Shown here: in pieces, positions 34,598 through 43,358 of the stretch
How the letters are laid out: each line of letters starts with the position of its first letter
Position numbering within the stretch: position 1 is the stretch's first letter
NCBI GenBank assembly: GCA_963782445.1
Contig: CAWAJM010000001.1
Location: 310,001 to 374,000 of the forward strand
Source of the DNA: ZC4RG20 sp963782445
GTDB taxonomy: Bacteria; Pseudomonadota; Gammaproteobacteria; Steroidobacterales; Rariloculaceae
DNA: 64,000 nucleotides
Reading direction: 5' to 3'
Program-made: the position numbers and the translations under genes
Notes under the pieces: generated by a model
Database searches by the model: none
Told to the model about the DNA's origin: nothing
The model's input: only the letters and a program-made list of their open reading frames with translations

Positions 34598-35365
34598 TCA
34601 GCGCGCCGCGGCCCGTTCCGAGTCCGCCGCTCGGCCCGGCGCGTTCCCGAAGCGCGAGGTCGCGAACGCGGCGCGCGTGGCCGGCCGCTCGCCGATGCGG
34701 CGGAGCCAGGCGGTCGTGCGCGGCACGAGCCGCTCGCAGCAGTAGTCGGGATAAAGGCGCGCCGCTCCTTCGACGTTCGGGTAGGTATTGATGTCGGCGA
34801 GCGAGTAGCGTTCGCCCGCGAGCCACGGCGCGCCGGCGAGTCGGCGTTCCATACGGTCCACCGTGAGGCGGATACGCCGCCGCGACTCCTCGAGCTGCGC
34901 CTCGGTGAAGCCGGCCCCGTGGATCGTCGACCACTTCTCGCGCATCTCCTTGAGCGGCACGCGCGTCATGCTCTGCGCGAACTCCTCGCCGGGCAAGGTC
35001 TGCGCGAACGCGCGGAATCGATACTGCCAGCCGAGCATGCTGACCGACGCCATGAGCACTTCGTCGACATGCTTCGACCAGATCCGCATATCGGCGCGCG
35101 CGACCGGATCGGCGGGGCGCAGCGGCACTTCGGGGAAGACGTCGTCGAGGTATTCGTTGATCACCGTCGACTCGGTGATCACGGCGCCGTCATGGACGAG
35201 CACCGGCACCTGACCGTTCGGATTCAGCGCGACGAACTCGGGGTCGTGCTGCTCGAAATTCAGCAGGTCGACGTAACGGCTCTCGTAGTCGAGACCCTTT
35301 TCCGCGAGGCACAGCATGACCTTCATGGAATTCGCGTAGGGCTCGTAGTGATAGAGCGTCAGCAT
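34598..35365 (-). CDS. Glutathione S-transferase family protein
   Basis: 255 residues. The N-terminal thioredoxin-like domain (MLTLYHYEPYANSMKVMLCL) includes NPNGQVPVLVHDG and the glutathione-binding TEST motif (VITESTVINEYLDD). A helical C-terminal domain follows (GERYSLADINTYPNVEG). It resembles class-mu/omega-like bacterial GSTs, such as those that cleave ether bonds in lignin fragments, but subclass cannot be fixed by eye. The start at 35365 is preceded by GGAGGG. It is the last gene of a same-strand run with the NTF2-like and DUF1003 genes. Confidence 0.87.
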   Translation of the reverse strand: MLTLYHYEPYANSMKVMLCLAEKGLDYESRYVDLLNFEQHDPEFVALNPNGQVPVLVHDGAVITESTVINEYLDDVFPEVPLRPADPVARADMRIWSKHVDEVLMASVSMLGWQYRFRAFAQTLPGEEFAQSMTRVPLKEMREKWSTIHGAGFTEAQLEESRRRIRLTVDRMERRLAGAPWLAGERYSLADINTYPNVEGAARLYPDYCCERLVPRTTAWLRRIGERPATRAAFATSRFGNAPGRAADSERAAAR

Positions 35366-35409
35366 GGCTCCCTCCGAGCGGCCGGCAGGGCTCGGCCGCG
35401 GCGTTCGGG

Positions 35410-36379
35410 TCAGTGGGAAGCGGCGGGCGGAGCGGGTTCGGCAGCGAGCAGCACGAGCGCGCGGTAGCGATCGTAGGGCAGCAGGCCGCTGTCGTAGATC
35501 GTCGTGAACCGGGTGATCTTGCCGTCGGCGTCGAGCTCGAGTGCCGTGTTGCCGCGCCGCATGGGCGCGGCCGAGGGCGCGGCGTGCCACTCATAGCCGC
35601 CGCCCATCTTGCCGCCGACGACGTGCGCTACCGAAGCGCCGCGGCCGTAGGGCACCTCGGCGAGCGCGCGGCGGAGGTAACGGCCGATCTGCAGCTGTCC
35701 GACGAGGCGCGTGTGGGCGGCCATGTCCTCGTAGACGGCGTCGAAGCTGAACATTGCCGTGGCTGTGGCCGCGTCTCCGGACGCGAACGCCTTCTGCAGC
35801 GCGTTCGCCGTGTGCACGATCTGCGGGGCGGCGTTGACGACCCCGTCGTGGAAGTCCTTGGGATAGCTGGCCGTCATTTGCGTCTTACGCTCGGCGCTGC
35901 GGCCGTCCCAGTAGTCGATCCAGCGCACGATCCGGCCCTTCGCGTCGAATGTGACGGAGCCGAGGATGCGCAGCTCGCGCCCGAACAGTGCCGGCGTGTC
36001 CTCGAACTCGACGACGGCGCTGTGCTCGTCGCCGACGATGCGCAGGGGGTAGGAGAGCGCGTCCGGCCGCGCCGAGGGCAGAAAGCGATGGAAGACGTTC
36101 CTCCAGCGACTGATACGTCGGCCACTGGTTGCCCGACGAGGCATCGATGTAGAGCACCGGATCCGGTGCAAAGTACGTCATGAGCTTGTCGGCGTCGTGC
36201 GCGCTCTTGGCGCTGAAGAAGCCGCGGAATATCTCTGCGGCCTTGCGGCTTGCATGCGAGGTATCGGCGATGTCCGGATAGGGCGGCTTGGCCGCGAAAG
36301 CGCTCATCGAGCCGAGCGCGATGAGCGTGGCGAGGGCGGCCCCCGCCGCGGCGCGAATTTCGAGGCAAAGCCGTCTCAT
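35410..36379 (-). CDS. Secreted NTF2/SnoaL-like protein; frameshifted
   Basis: A signal peptide (residues 1-29, ending SAFAA) is followed by two NTF2-like halves: HASRKAAEIFRGFFSAKSAH, then YFAPDPVLYIDASSGNQWP, and later HTANALQKAFASGDAATATA with MFSFDAVYEDMAA. Near 36103 the frame shifts: QSLEERLPS reads correctly as QSLE-NVFHRFLPS if one base is skipped. The total length is one base over a multiple of three. The fold is used by dehydratases, isomerases and binding proteins; no active site is evident. It lies 11 bp after the DUF1003 gene and is likely co-transcribed. Confidence 0.68.
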
Positions 36380-36390
36380 TGTCGTTCTCC

Positions 36391-37113
36391 TCAACTTCTT
36401 CTCACTCCGGTCCGCTGCAGCTCGTTCATGAGCTCGACCTGAATCTCCTGCACCTCCATGAGGCGCTCCCACTGTGTCCGCGTCAGATAGTCGATCTTTT
36501 CGTGCAGATGGCGAATCTCGAGCTCGGCCTTGAGATTGACCTGATAGTCGTTCTGCGAGCGCAGCCGGTCGCGGGCTTCCTGCCGATTCTGGCTCATCAT
36601 GATGATCGGCGCCTGGATCGCCGCGAGGCAGGACAGCACGAGGTTGAGCAGGATGTAGGGGTAGGGATCGAACGGCCGCGCGGCGAGCAGGTAGCTGTTC
36701 ACGATCATCCAGAGCACGATGAAGCCGCCGAACAGCCCGATGAAGGCCCAGCTGCCGCCGAAGTCCGCGACGCGGTCCGCCATGCGCTCGCCGACCGTCA
36801 GCTTCTTCTGAAACTGCTCCTCGACGTTGCTGGACAGCGTCTCGTGACGCGCTAGGCTGTCGACGACGGACTGCTCGAGCGTCGAGAGCTCGCCCTTTTC
36901 CTTCTCGAGCAGGGACTGGACGTACTCGGCGCGGAAGCGGTTGAGGTCCGCGAGGCAGATGGTGTCCGCGGTCGACCAGTCGGGACGCTGCAGCCGGATG
37001 CGCTCGACGATCGCGGGCCGCACGACGTCGCCAGGGACGAGCTCGGCGGCGGGCTTCGATTTGCCGCAGACGCCGCAGGTGTGCTGGGATGGCGCGCGCT
37101 TGGCTCGGCTCAT
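36391..37113 (-). CDS. DUF1003 membrane protein with N-terminal zinc ribbon
   Basis: 240 residues. A short zinc-binding start (CGVCGK) is followed by a soluble region and the DUF1003 domain with two transmembrane helices (FIGLFGGFIVLWMIVNSYLL; YPYILLNLVLSCLAAIQAPI) and the family sequence IIMMSQNRQEARDRLRSQND. A C-terminal coiled coil follows (LKAELEIRHLHEKIDYL). DUF1003 proteins are inner-membrane proteins of unknown function. It is divergent from the Fpg/Nei gene, 120 bp away. Confidence 0.88.
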   Translation of the reverse strand: MSRAKRAPSQHTCGVCGKSKPAAELVPGDVVRPAIVERIRLQRPDWSTADTICLADLNRFRAEYVQSLLEKEKGELSTLEQSVVDSLARHETLSSNVEEQFQKKLTVGERMADRVADFGGSWAFIGLFGGFIVLWMIVNSYLLAARPFDPYPYILLNLVLSCLAAIQAPIIMMSQNRQEARDRLRSQNDYQVNLKAELEIRHLHEKIDYLTRTQWERLMEVQEIQVELMNELQRTGVRRS

Positions 37114-37233
37114 GTGCGGCTCGTGCGGGAGGGGTTTGCCGATGGTACGCTCTATGGCGGTCCAGGCAACAATCCGCCGGGGCGCGGGTTGGCCACTGGA
37201 AGTCGCCACTTGCGCGAAGGCGAGGGCTTTGCC

Positions 37234-38043
37234 ATGCCGGAGCTTCCGGACGTTGAGAATTTCGGCCGCTTCCTGCAGCAGCGCGGGCTGCACAAGAAGA
37301 TCCTGGGCGTGACCGTGAGCTCGGCCAAGGTCCTCGCCGGGGTCTCGGGCCCCGCGCTCGCCCGCAGGCTCGAGGGGCATGCGCTCGAGTCCGTGCGCCG
37401 GCACGGCAAGCACCTTCTGGCCGCGACCGACGACGGCCATTACCTGGCTTTTCATTTCGGGATGACCGGCCGCTTCGCGCAGTTCAAGGACGGCGAAGAG
37501 GACCCCAAGCACGATCGTTTGCGGCTCGATTTCCCGCATGGCGAGCACCTCGCCTTCTTGAATCAGCGGCTGTTCGGCCGCGTGGAGTGGGTCGAGGATG
37601 CCGACGAGTTCATCCGCCGCCGCAAGCTCGGCCCCGACGCGCTCGCCGTCGACGAGAAGACCTTTCGCGAACGGATCGGCGCGAAGCGCGGCGCGCTCAA
37701 GGCCGTTCTCATGGATCAGAGCGTGCTGGCGGGCATCGGGAACGTCTACTCGGACGAGATCCTATACCACGCCAAGCTGCATCCGAAGCTCACCGTCGCC
37801 GACCTCGACGACAAGCGCGCGAAGCGCCTTTTCCGGCAGATGCGGCGGGTGCTCGAAAAGGCCGTGGAGAAGGGGGCCGGGGCGGAGGACCTCGAGAAAC
37901 GCGTGCCGCGTACCTGGCTGCTGGCGCATCGGGCCGAGGGCGCGGCCTGCCCGCTCTGCGACGGCAAGATCGCAACGCTCAAGATCGGCAGCCGGACCGC
38001 CTACTATTGTCCGACCTGTCAGCGCGCGCCCGCGCACGGCTGA
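37234..38043 (+). CDS. Fpg/Nei family DNA glycosylase-lyase
   Basis: 269 residues, the usual Fpg length. The catalytic N-terminal Pro-Glu is present (M-PELPDVE). The helix-two-turn-helix has DQSVLAGIGNVYSDEILYHA, and the C-terminal zinc finger is complete: CPLCDG followed by GSRTAYYCPTC. These enzymes remove oxidised bases such as 8-oxoguanine and cut the strand by beta-delta elimination. PELPDVE and HHxNA-less central parts differ from classical MutM, so an Fpg/Nei-like specificity should be left open. A hairpin terminator follows directly at 38051. Confidence 0.9.
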   Translation: MPELPDVENFGRFLQQRGLHKKILGVTVSSAKVLAGVSGPALARRLEGHALESVRRHGKHLLAATDDGHYLAFHFGMTGRFAQFKDGEEDPKHDRLRLDFPHGEHLAFLNQRLFGRVEWVEDADEFIRRRKLGPDALAVDEKTFRERIGAKRGALKAVLMDQSVLAGIGNVYSDEILYHAKLHPKLTVADLDDKRAKRLFRQMRRVLEKAVEKGAGAEDLEKRVPRTWLLAHRAEGAACPLCDGKIATLKIGSRTAYYCPTCQRAPAHG

Positions 38044-38050
38044 AGCCCGC

Positions 38051-38091
38051 GGCCGTCCCTGGCGCCCTCCGCTGCTTGCGTCGGGACGGCC
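38051..38091 (+). terminator. Hairpin after the Fpg/Nei gene
   Basis: Perfect 9-bp stem GGCCGTCCC (38051-38059) / GGGACGGCC (38083-38091) with a 23-base loop, seven bases after the stop. No U-tract is present. Confidence 0.45.
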
Positions 38092-38161
38092 CGAGCGGCA
38101 CTATCCGGTGCCGCAGCACAGTGCCGCGCCGCTGGGGCCGGCTGCAGTTTAGGGGGGATCG

Positions 38162-38365
38162 GTGCAGACGAAGGCAACGCGCAGGACCGCGAGGTGGGCC
38201 TGGTATATCGGTTTGGCCGTCATCTACGGAGTGACGCTGTGGGTGCCGTTCTATAACACCGTCGAGCCGCGGCTGGCAGGCGTCCCGTTCTTCTACTGGT
38301 TCCAGTTCGCATGGATCGTCGTGGCGGCGGCCGCGACCGCGCTCGCCTATCGCGCGCGCCTTTAG
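38162..38365 (+). CDS. DUF3311 small membrane protein
   Basis: 67 residues with two transmembrane helices (WAWYIGLAVIYGVTLWVPFY; FFYWFQFAWIVVAAAATALA). The pattern VPFYN followed by GVPFFYWFQ is typical of DUF3311 proteins, which are encoded directly before sodium:solute symporters and may be their small subunit. The start is GTG at 38162. The symporter gene starts 19 bp downstream, so the pair is one operon. Confidence 0.87.
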   Translation: MQTKATRRTARWAWYIGLAVIYGVTLWVPFYNTVEPRLAGVPFFYWFQFAWIVVAAAATALAYRARL

Positions 38366-38384
38366 CTTGCGGAGGGATGCACCG

Positions 38385-39935
38385 ATGAACTGGCCCGCCC
38401 TCAGCGTCTTTCTCGTTCTCTTCGTGCTCGTGACGGTGCTCGGCTTCATTGCCGCAAACTGGCGGCGCGGCGACCTCGACCTGCTGCACGAATGGGGTCT
38501 CGGCGGACGCCGCTTCGGCACGCTCGTAACCTGGTTTCTGCTGGGCGGCGATTTGTATACGGCCTATACGTTCATCGCCGTCCCGGCGCTCGTATTCGGC
38601 ATGGGCGCGATCGGCTTCTTCGCTCTGCCGTATACCCTCATGGTCTACCCCTTCGTATTCATCGTGTTTCCGAAGCTCTGGGAGGTCTCGCACCGTCACG
38701 GGCACATCACGGCGGCGGACTTCGTGCGCAGCCGGTTCGACAGCCGCGCGCTCGGCCTTGCCGTGGCCGTGACCGGCTTGCTCGCGACCATGCCCTACAT
38801 CGCCCTGCAGCTCGTCGGCATCCAGGTCGTGATCGCCGCCATGGGCTTCAAGGGCACCGGGCTCGCCGGCGATCTGCCGCTCGTCATCGCGTTCCTGATT
38901 CTTGCGGCCTATACCTATAAGAGCGGCCTACGTGCGCCGGCTGCGATCGCCGTCGTCAAGGATCTTCTGATCTACGCGACGATTGCCGTCGCCGTCGTCG
39001 TGATTCCGGCGCACCTCGGCGGCTTCCGTCACATCTTCGACGCCGTGCCCGCCGACCGGCTGCTTCTGGCCAAGCCCACCGAGCACGGCTTCGGCGCCTA
39101 CAGCGCCTATGCGACGCTCGCCCTCGGCTCGGCGCTCGCACTGTTTCTCTATCCGCACTCCGTGACGGGCGTGCTCAGCGCGAGCAGCGGCAACGTCGTC
39201 AAACGCAACACGGCCATGCTGCCTGCGTACTCTCTCGTGCTCGGGCTCATCGCGCTGCTCGGCTATATGGCCTATGCGGCCGGCGTGCAGGACATGCCCG
39301 AGTACGCAGACTATTTTGCGCGCTACGGTTCGAACTTCGCGGTGCCGGCGCTGTTCCTGCACGAGTTCCCCGCCTGGTTCGCGGGCTTTGCGTTCGCCGC
39401 CATCGCCATCGGCGCGCTCGTGCCCGCCGCCATCATGTCGATTGCGGCCGCGAATCTGTTTACCCGCAACATTTATCGGGAGTTCCTACGGCCGGACTGC
39501 ACCGATAAGCAAGAATCGCGCAATGCGAAGCTCGTCTCGCTCGTCGTCAAGGTCGGCGCGCTCGCTTTCATTCTGCTGCTGCCGACGGCCTACGCGATCC
39601 AGTTCCAGCTGCTCGGCGGCATCTGGATCATCCAGACGCTGCCGGCCATCGTCATCGGTCTCTACACTCGCTGGCTGCACCGCTGGGCGCTGCTCGCCGG
39701 CTGGGCGGCGGGCATGACGACCGGCACGCTCATGGCGGCGTCGACGCACTTCTCGAGCTCGACCTACGCGCTGCACGTCGGCGGCTTCACGATAGCGGGG
39801 TACGCGGCGCTCTACTCGCTCATCGTGAACCTCGTCCTGTGCGTCGGGCTGACGCCGGTGCTCAACCGGCTCGGCCTCGGTCTGGCGGCGTCCGCGGTGG
39901 GCGACGGGGCCGTCGCCGAGGAGTCCACGCTGTAG
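38385..39935 (+). CDS. Sodium:solute symporter (SSS family, MctP-like)
   Basis: 516 residues with about 13 transmembrane helices. Family features: EWGLGGRRFGTLVTWFLLGG at the N-terminus, TAADFVRSRFDSRALGLAVA after helix 3, and GALVPAAIMSIAAANLFTRN with IYREF in the sodium-binding region. DUF3311-paired members are usually monocarboxylate or small organic acid transporters (MctP type), which is the best guess here. GGAGGG at 38371-38376 fixes the start at 38385. The gene is convergent with an MFS gene, separated by the palindromic element at 40009-40128. Confidence 0.9.
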   Translation: MNWPALSVFLVLFVLVTVLGFIAANWRRGDLDLLHEWGLGGRRFGTLVTWFLLGGDLYTAYTFIAVPALVFGMGAIGFFALPYTLMVYPFVFIVFPKLWEVSHRHGHITAADFVRSRFDSRALGLAVAVTGLLATMPYIALQLVGIQVVIAAMGFKGTGLAGDLPLVIAFLILAAYTYKSGLRAPAAIAVVKDLLIYATIAVAVVVIPAHLGGFRHIFDAVPADRLLLAKPTEHGFGAYSAYATLALGSALALFLYPHSVTGVLSASSGNVVKRNTAMLPAYSLVLGLIALLGYMAYAAGVQDMPEYADYFARYGSNFAVPALFLHEFPAWFAGFAFAAIAIGALVPAAIMSIAAANLFTRNIYREFLRPDCTDKQESRNAKLVSLVVKVGALAFILLLPTAYAIQFQLLGGIWIIQTLPAIVIGLYTRWLHRWALLAGWAAGMTTGTLMAASTHFSSSTYALHVGGFTIAGYAALYSLIVNLVLCVGLTPVLNRLGLGLAASAVGDGAVAEESTL

Positions 39936-40008
39936 CGTTCCGGCCGCGCCGCGCTTCCGTTGCTGGGCACGGGGCATCGGCCTATTTGTCAGCGGACGTC
40001 GGTGGCGG

Positions 40009-40128
40009 GGCTTCAGGCTCGGCGCAAGGGCGGTGTCGGGACCGCCGTGAACCCGTCCCTGGGGGCTCGCTGACCGCCATCCCTGGCGGTCAGCGTCCCG
40101 ACACCGCCCGTGCGCCGAGCCTGAAGCC
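40009..40128. repeat. 120-bp nested palindromic intergenic element
   Basis: Two 34-base arms (40009-40042 and 40095-40128) are inverted repeats with a single mismatch, beginning GGCTTCAGGCTCGGCGCA. Inside lies a second perfect hairpin CGCTGACCGCCA (40068-40079), loop TCCC, TGGCGGTCAGCG (40084-40095). The remaining centre contains GTGAACCCGTCCCTGGGGG. It sits in the 396-bp gap between convergent genes, so it can act as a two-way terminator, but its size and nested structure suggest a dispersed palindromic repeat (REP/MITE-like). The rest of 39936-40331 shows nothing else. Confidence 0.8.
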
Positions 40129-40331
40129 TGGATGCCGACGCGGCCATGGCCCGAAGAGCGCACTGAGCGGCGTGGTGGCAGCCATTCGGCGGAGAGCATA
40201 CGGCCTCGATGGCTGCCGCGATGCGACGGACGCGCCGCACTTCGGTTGCCGCGATCGGCGCGGTATCGCGAAAAACGCACGGACCGCCGTCTTTGCACCA
40301 ACGACGACCCGGCCGACCGACTCGGGCCGCG

Positions 40332-41582
40332 CTATTCGGCCGCGCCCGCCGGCGCCACGTCGGGATGCAGGCCCTGCCGGCGCCGGATCGTCGGGAACAG
40401 CAGCATCCACAGCGCGACGACGACGAGCGTGCCGGCGCCGCCGACCGCCGCCGCACCGACGGCCCCGATCCACGCCGCGAGCAGTCCGGACTCGAATTCG
40501 CCGAGCTGATTCGAGGTGTTGATGAAGATGGCGTTCACGGCGCTGACGCGGCCGCGCATCGGGTCGGGCGTCTCGAGCTGCACGAGGGCGCTGCGGATCA
40601 CCATGCTGACCATGTCGAAGGCGCCGAGCGCCGCGAGCGCGAACATCGAGAGCCAGAGCACGTGGGAGACCGCGAAGATCAGCGTCGCCACGCCGAAGCC
40701 GGCGACCGCGCCGAACATGAGCGTGCCGACCCGCCGCTCCATACTGCGCCGCGTGAGCCAAAGCGACATGAGCAGCGCGCCGACGGCCGGCGCGGCTCGG
40801 AGCAGGCCGAGGCCCCAGGGCCCCGTGTGCAGGATGTCGCGGGCGAAGATCGGCAGCAGGGCCGTCGCGCCGCCGAGCAGCACGGCGAAGAGATCGAGCG
40901 AGATCACGCCGAGGAGCACGGGGCGGGCGCGGATGAACGCGACGCCCGCAAACAGCGTTTTCAGCGTGGCCGGCTGGCGCGCCGGCGGGCGGTGATCGTA
41001 GCGGATGGTGCCCATGAGCCCGACGGCCGCGAGGTAAAGCACGGCGGCCGTGCCATACACGATGCCCGGTCCCGCGACGTAGAGCAGACCGCCCAGCGCG
41101 GGGCCCGCGATCGCGGCGACCTCGCCGGCTGAGGCGTTGGCGGCGACGGCTTGCTGGAGCAGGCGCTCGGGCACCAGGGCCGGGACCATCGCCTGCCGCG
41201 CGGGGGACTGGAACGCGCGGGAGAGGCTGATCACGAAGATCAAGGCCAGGATCGCGATCTCGTTGACGCGGTGCGCGAGGCTCGCGCCCGCGAGCAGGGC
41301 GACGCCGAGGCATTCGACGGCCTGGCACAGCACCACGATGCGGCGTCGGTCGAACTGGTCCGCGGCATGGCCGGCCGGCAGCGCGAGCAGCAACGAGGGC
41401 ACGAACTGCGCGAGGCCGACGAGGCCGAGGTCCAGCGCGCGGCCCGTAATCGCGTAAATCTGCCAGCCGACGGCGACGGACAGCATCTGGAAGCCGAAGC
41501 CGGCCGCGAGGCGTGCGGCCCAGAACGAGCGAAAGGTCTTGTGGCCGTAGAGCTCGTGAGCCCGGGGAGCTGCGGAAGTCAT
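40332..41582 (-). CDS. MFS transporter (EntS/MFS_3-like)
   Basis: 416 residues with 12 predicted helices. The N-terminus FRSFWAARLAAGFGFQMLSV and the helix 2-3 loop HAADQFDRRRIVVLCQ match the MFS_3 group (EntS and drug or siderophore exporters). RAFQSPARQAMVPALVP near the centre is also diagnostic. The substrate cannot be inferred. It starts at 41582, 267 bp from the divergent emrA gene; that gap holds no gene I can support. Confidence 0.88.
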   Translation of the reverse strand: MTSAAPRAHELYGHKTFRSFWAARLAAGFGFQMLSVAVGWQIYAITGRALDLGLVGLAQFVPSLLLALPAGHAADQFDRRRIVVLCQAVECLGVALLAGASLAHRVNEIAILALIFVISLSRAFQSPARQAMVPALVPERLLQQAVAANASAGEVAAIAGPALGGLLYVAGPGIVYGTAAVLYLAAVGLMGTIRYDHRPPARQPATLKTLFAGVAFIRARPVLLGVISLDLFAVLLGGATALLPIFARDILHTGPWGLGLLRAAPAVGALLMSLWLTRRSMERRVGTLMFGAVAGFGVATLIFAVSHVLWLSMFALAALGAFDMVSMVIRSALVQLETPDPMRGRVSAVNAIFINTSNQLGEFESGLLAAWIGAVGAAAVGGAGTLVVVALWMLLFPTIRRRQGLHPDVAPAGAAE

Positions 41583-41849
41583 GCGAACGCGTATCGAAGC
41601 GGCCGTCGAAGGCACGGGAATCAAGGGCGGCCAAGTTTAGCGCCTCTGCCCGCAGGCCGTGAGGAAAGGCGCTCGCCGACGGCTTTGCGCGTCTTCGCCC
41701 GCGCCCTGTCTTCGGGCGGTTGCCGTGGGGAGCGTCCCCGGTTGTGCACGAATCATGCAAGGACACAGGTCCCGGGCACGGCAGCTCGGGCGCCGCCCCG
41801 CGGCGCAGGATTTCGCGACGAACGCACAGGGACGCTAGCAGCAGACGGC

Positions 41850-42905
41850 ATGGACGAGAAGGTTGACAGATCGGCCCCGCCGCCGGAGGTCGAGGCGCCG
41901 CGCTCGCGCCGCCGGCCGGCGGTACGCCGGATCGTGCGCTACCTCCTCGGGTTCGCGGTGCTCGTCGCCGTCGCAGTCGTCGGCTGGCGGTATTGGCAGC
42001 ACGGCCAGCATTACGTCAGCACGAACGATGCTTACGTGAACGCAAACGTCGTACAGATCGGCGCGCAGGTCGCGGGTCCGATCACGCAGCTGGCCGTCCA
42101 GAATCAGCAGCACGTGAACCAAGGCGAGCTTCTGTTCGTCATCGATCCGCGCCCGTACGAGGCTGCCGTGGCCGCGGCCGAGGCCGAGCTCGAGCTCGCC
42201 CGCCAGCAAGTCGCGGAGCAGACGGCTGCGGTGGCGGCGGAGCGGGCTCAGCTCGCACAGCGCCGGGCCGAGCTCCAGAATGCCACGGCCAACAACACGC
42301 GCATCCAGAATCTCGTCGAGCAGGGCTCGGTCTCGGCACAGGCGGCCCAGCAGGCGAAGACGGAACAAGAGACGGCCGCGGCGGCCGTGACGGCGGCCAA
42401 GGCCAACCTCGAGCAGGCCCGGAATGCGCTCGGCGAGTCCGGCGAGCAGAACGCTTCGATCCAGGCTGCCCAGGCCAAGCTGCGCCAGGCCAAGCTCGAC
42501 CTCGGCCACACGCGCGTGACGGCGCCGGCGACGGGGCGCATCGCCAATCTCTCCCTGCGGCCGGGCACGACCGTGCAGGAGGGTATGCCGCTGTTCGCGA
42601 TCGTTAGCGACCGGAACTATTGGGTCGACGCGAATTTCAAGGAGACCGAGATCGGGCGCATCGAGCCTGGACAGAAGGCGACGATCACGATCGACACGGA
42701 TCCGGGCCGTGCGTTCGTCGGCAGGGTCGAGAGCTTGAGCGCCGGAAGCGGCACGGCGTTCTCTTTGCTGCCGCCGCAAAACGCGACGGGAAACTGGGTC
42801 AAGGTCACGCAGCGCGTGCCGGTTCGTGTGCAGATCGTCGACGCGAACCCGCACGTTCCGCTGCATATCGGCACGTCCGCCACGGTCGAGATCAGAACGG
42901 GCTGA
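41850..42905 (+). CDS. emrA: HlyD/EmrA-type membrane fusion protein
   Basis: 351 residues. One N-terminal transmembrane helix (YLLGFAVLVAVAVVGWRYW) is followed by the split biotinyl-lipoyl domain (YVSTNDAYVNANVVQIGAQV ... LGHTRVTAPATGRIANLSL), a long coiled coil (about 115-230) and a beta-barrel domain. It would bridge an inner-membrane exporter to an outer-membrane channel for drug efflux. The matching exporter is encoded after the small Usp gene; no TolC-like gene is in the window. Confidence 0.9.
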   Translation: MDEKVDRSAPPPEVEAPRSRRRPAVRRIVRYLLGFAVLVAVAVVGWRYWQHGQHYVSTNDAYVNANVVQIGAQVAGPITQLAVQNQQHVNQGELLFVIDPRPYEAAVAAAEAELELARQQVAEQTAAVAAERAQLAQRRAELQNATANNTRIQNLVEQGSVSAQAAQQAKTEQETAAAAVTAAKANLEQARNALGESGEQNASIQAAQAKLRQAKLDLGHTRVTAPATGRIANLSLRPGTTVQEGMPLFAIVSDRNYWVDANFKETEIGRIEPGQKATITIDTDPGRAFVGRVESLSAGSGTAFSLLPPQNATGNWVKVTQRVPVRVQIVDANPHVPLHIGTSATVEIRTG

Positions 42906-42917
42906 GGCCGGGAGACG

Positions 42918-43358
42918 GTGTACCGGCGGATTCTGTTGAGCTACGACGGCACGGCCGAGGGCCGCAAGGCGCTGCGCGAGGGCGCGGATCTCGCGCAGGC
43001 CATGCGCTCGGAAGTGCATCTGCTCGCCGTCTGCCGCAGCATGACGTCGACGGCCGTGCCCGAAGCGCTCACGCCGGAGTTCTTCGTCTGCGAAGAAGAC
43101 GCGGCCCGTGCGTTGCTCGAGGACGGCGTCCGCAGGCTCGAGGCGCGGGGACTCGCCGCCCGTGGAGAGCTCGCGTTCGGCGATCCGCTCAAGCACATTC
43201 CGGAGGCCGCCCGGCGCATCCGCGCCGATCTCGTCGTCGTGGCGCACCGCGCCCGCGGGCGCCTCGCGCGCTGGTGGAGCGATTCACCGGAGCAATCGCT
43301 GCTCGATCTCGTCGAGTGCAGCATCCTCGTGGCGGCGAATCCGGAGCCCGATGAGTAG
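42918..43358 (+). CDS. Universal stress protein (UspA family)
   Basis: 146 residues, single Usp domain: YRRILLSYDGTAEGRKALRE at the first strand, ADLVVVAHRARGRLARWWSD in the nucleotide-binding loop and LLDLVECSILVA at the end. The glycine-rich G-x2-G-x9-G(S/T) ATP motif is altered (ARGRLARWWSDS), so ATP binding is doubtful. The start is GTG. It is placed between the emrA and emrB genes, overlapping emrB by 8 bp. Confidence 0.88.
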   Translation: MYRRILLSYDGTAEGRKALREGADLAQAMRSEVHLLAVCRSMTSTAVPEALTPEFFVCEEDAARALLEDGVRRLEARGLAARGELAFGDPLKHIPEAARRIRADLVVVAHRARGRLARWWSDSPEQSLLDLVECSILVAANPEPDE

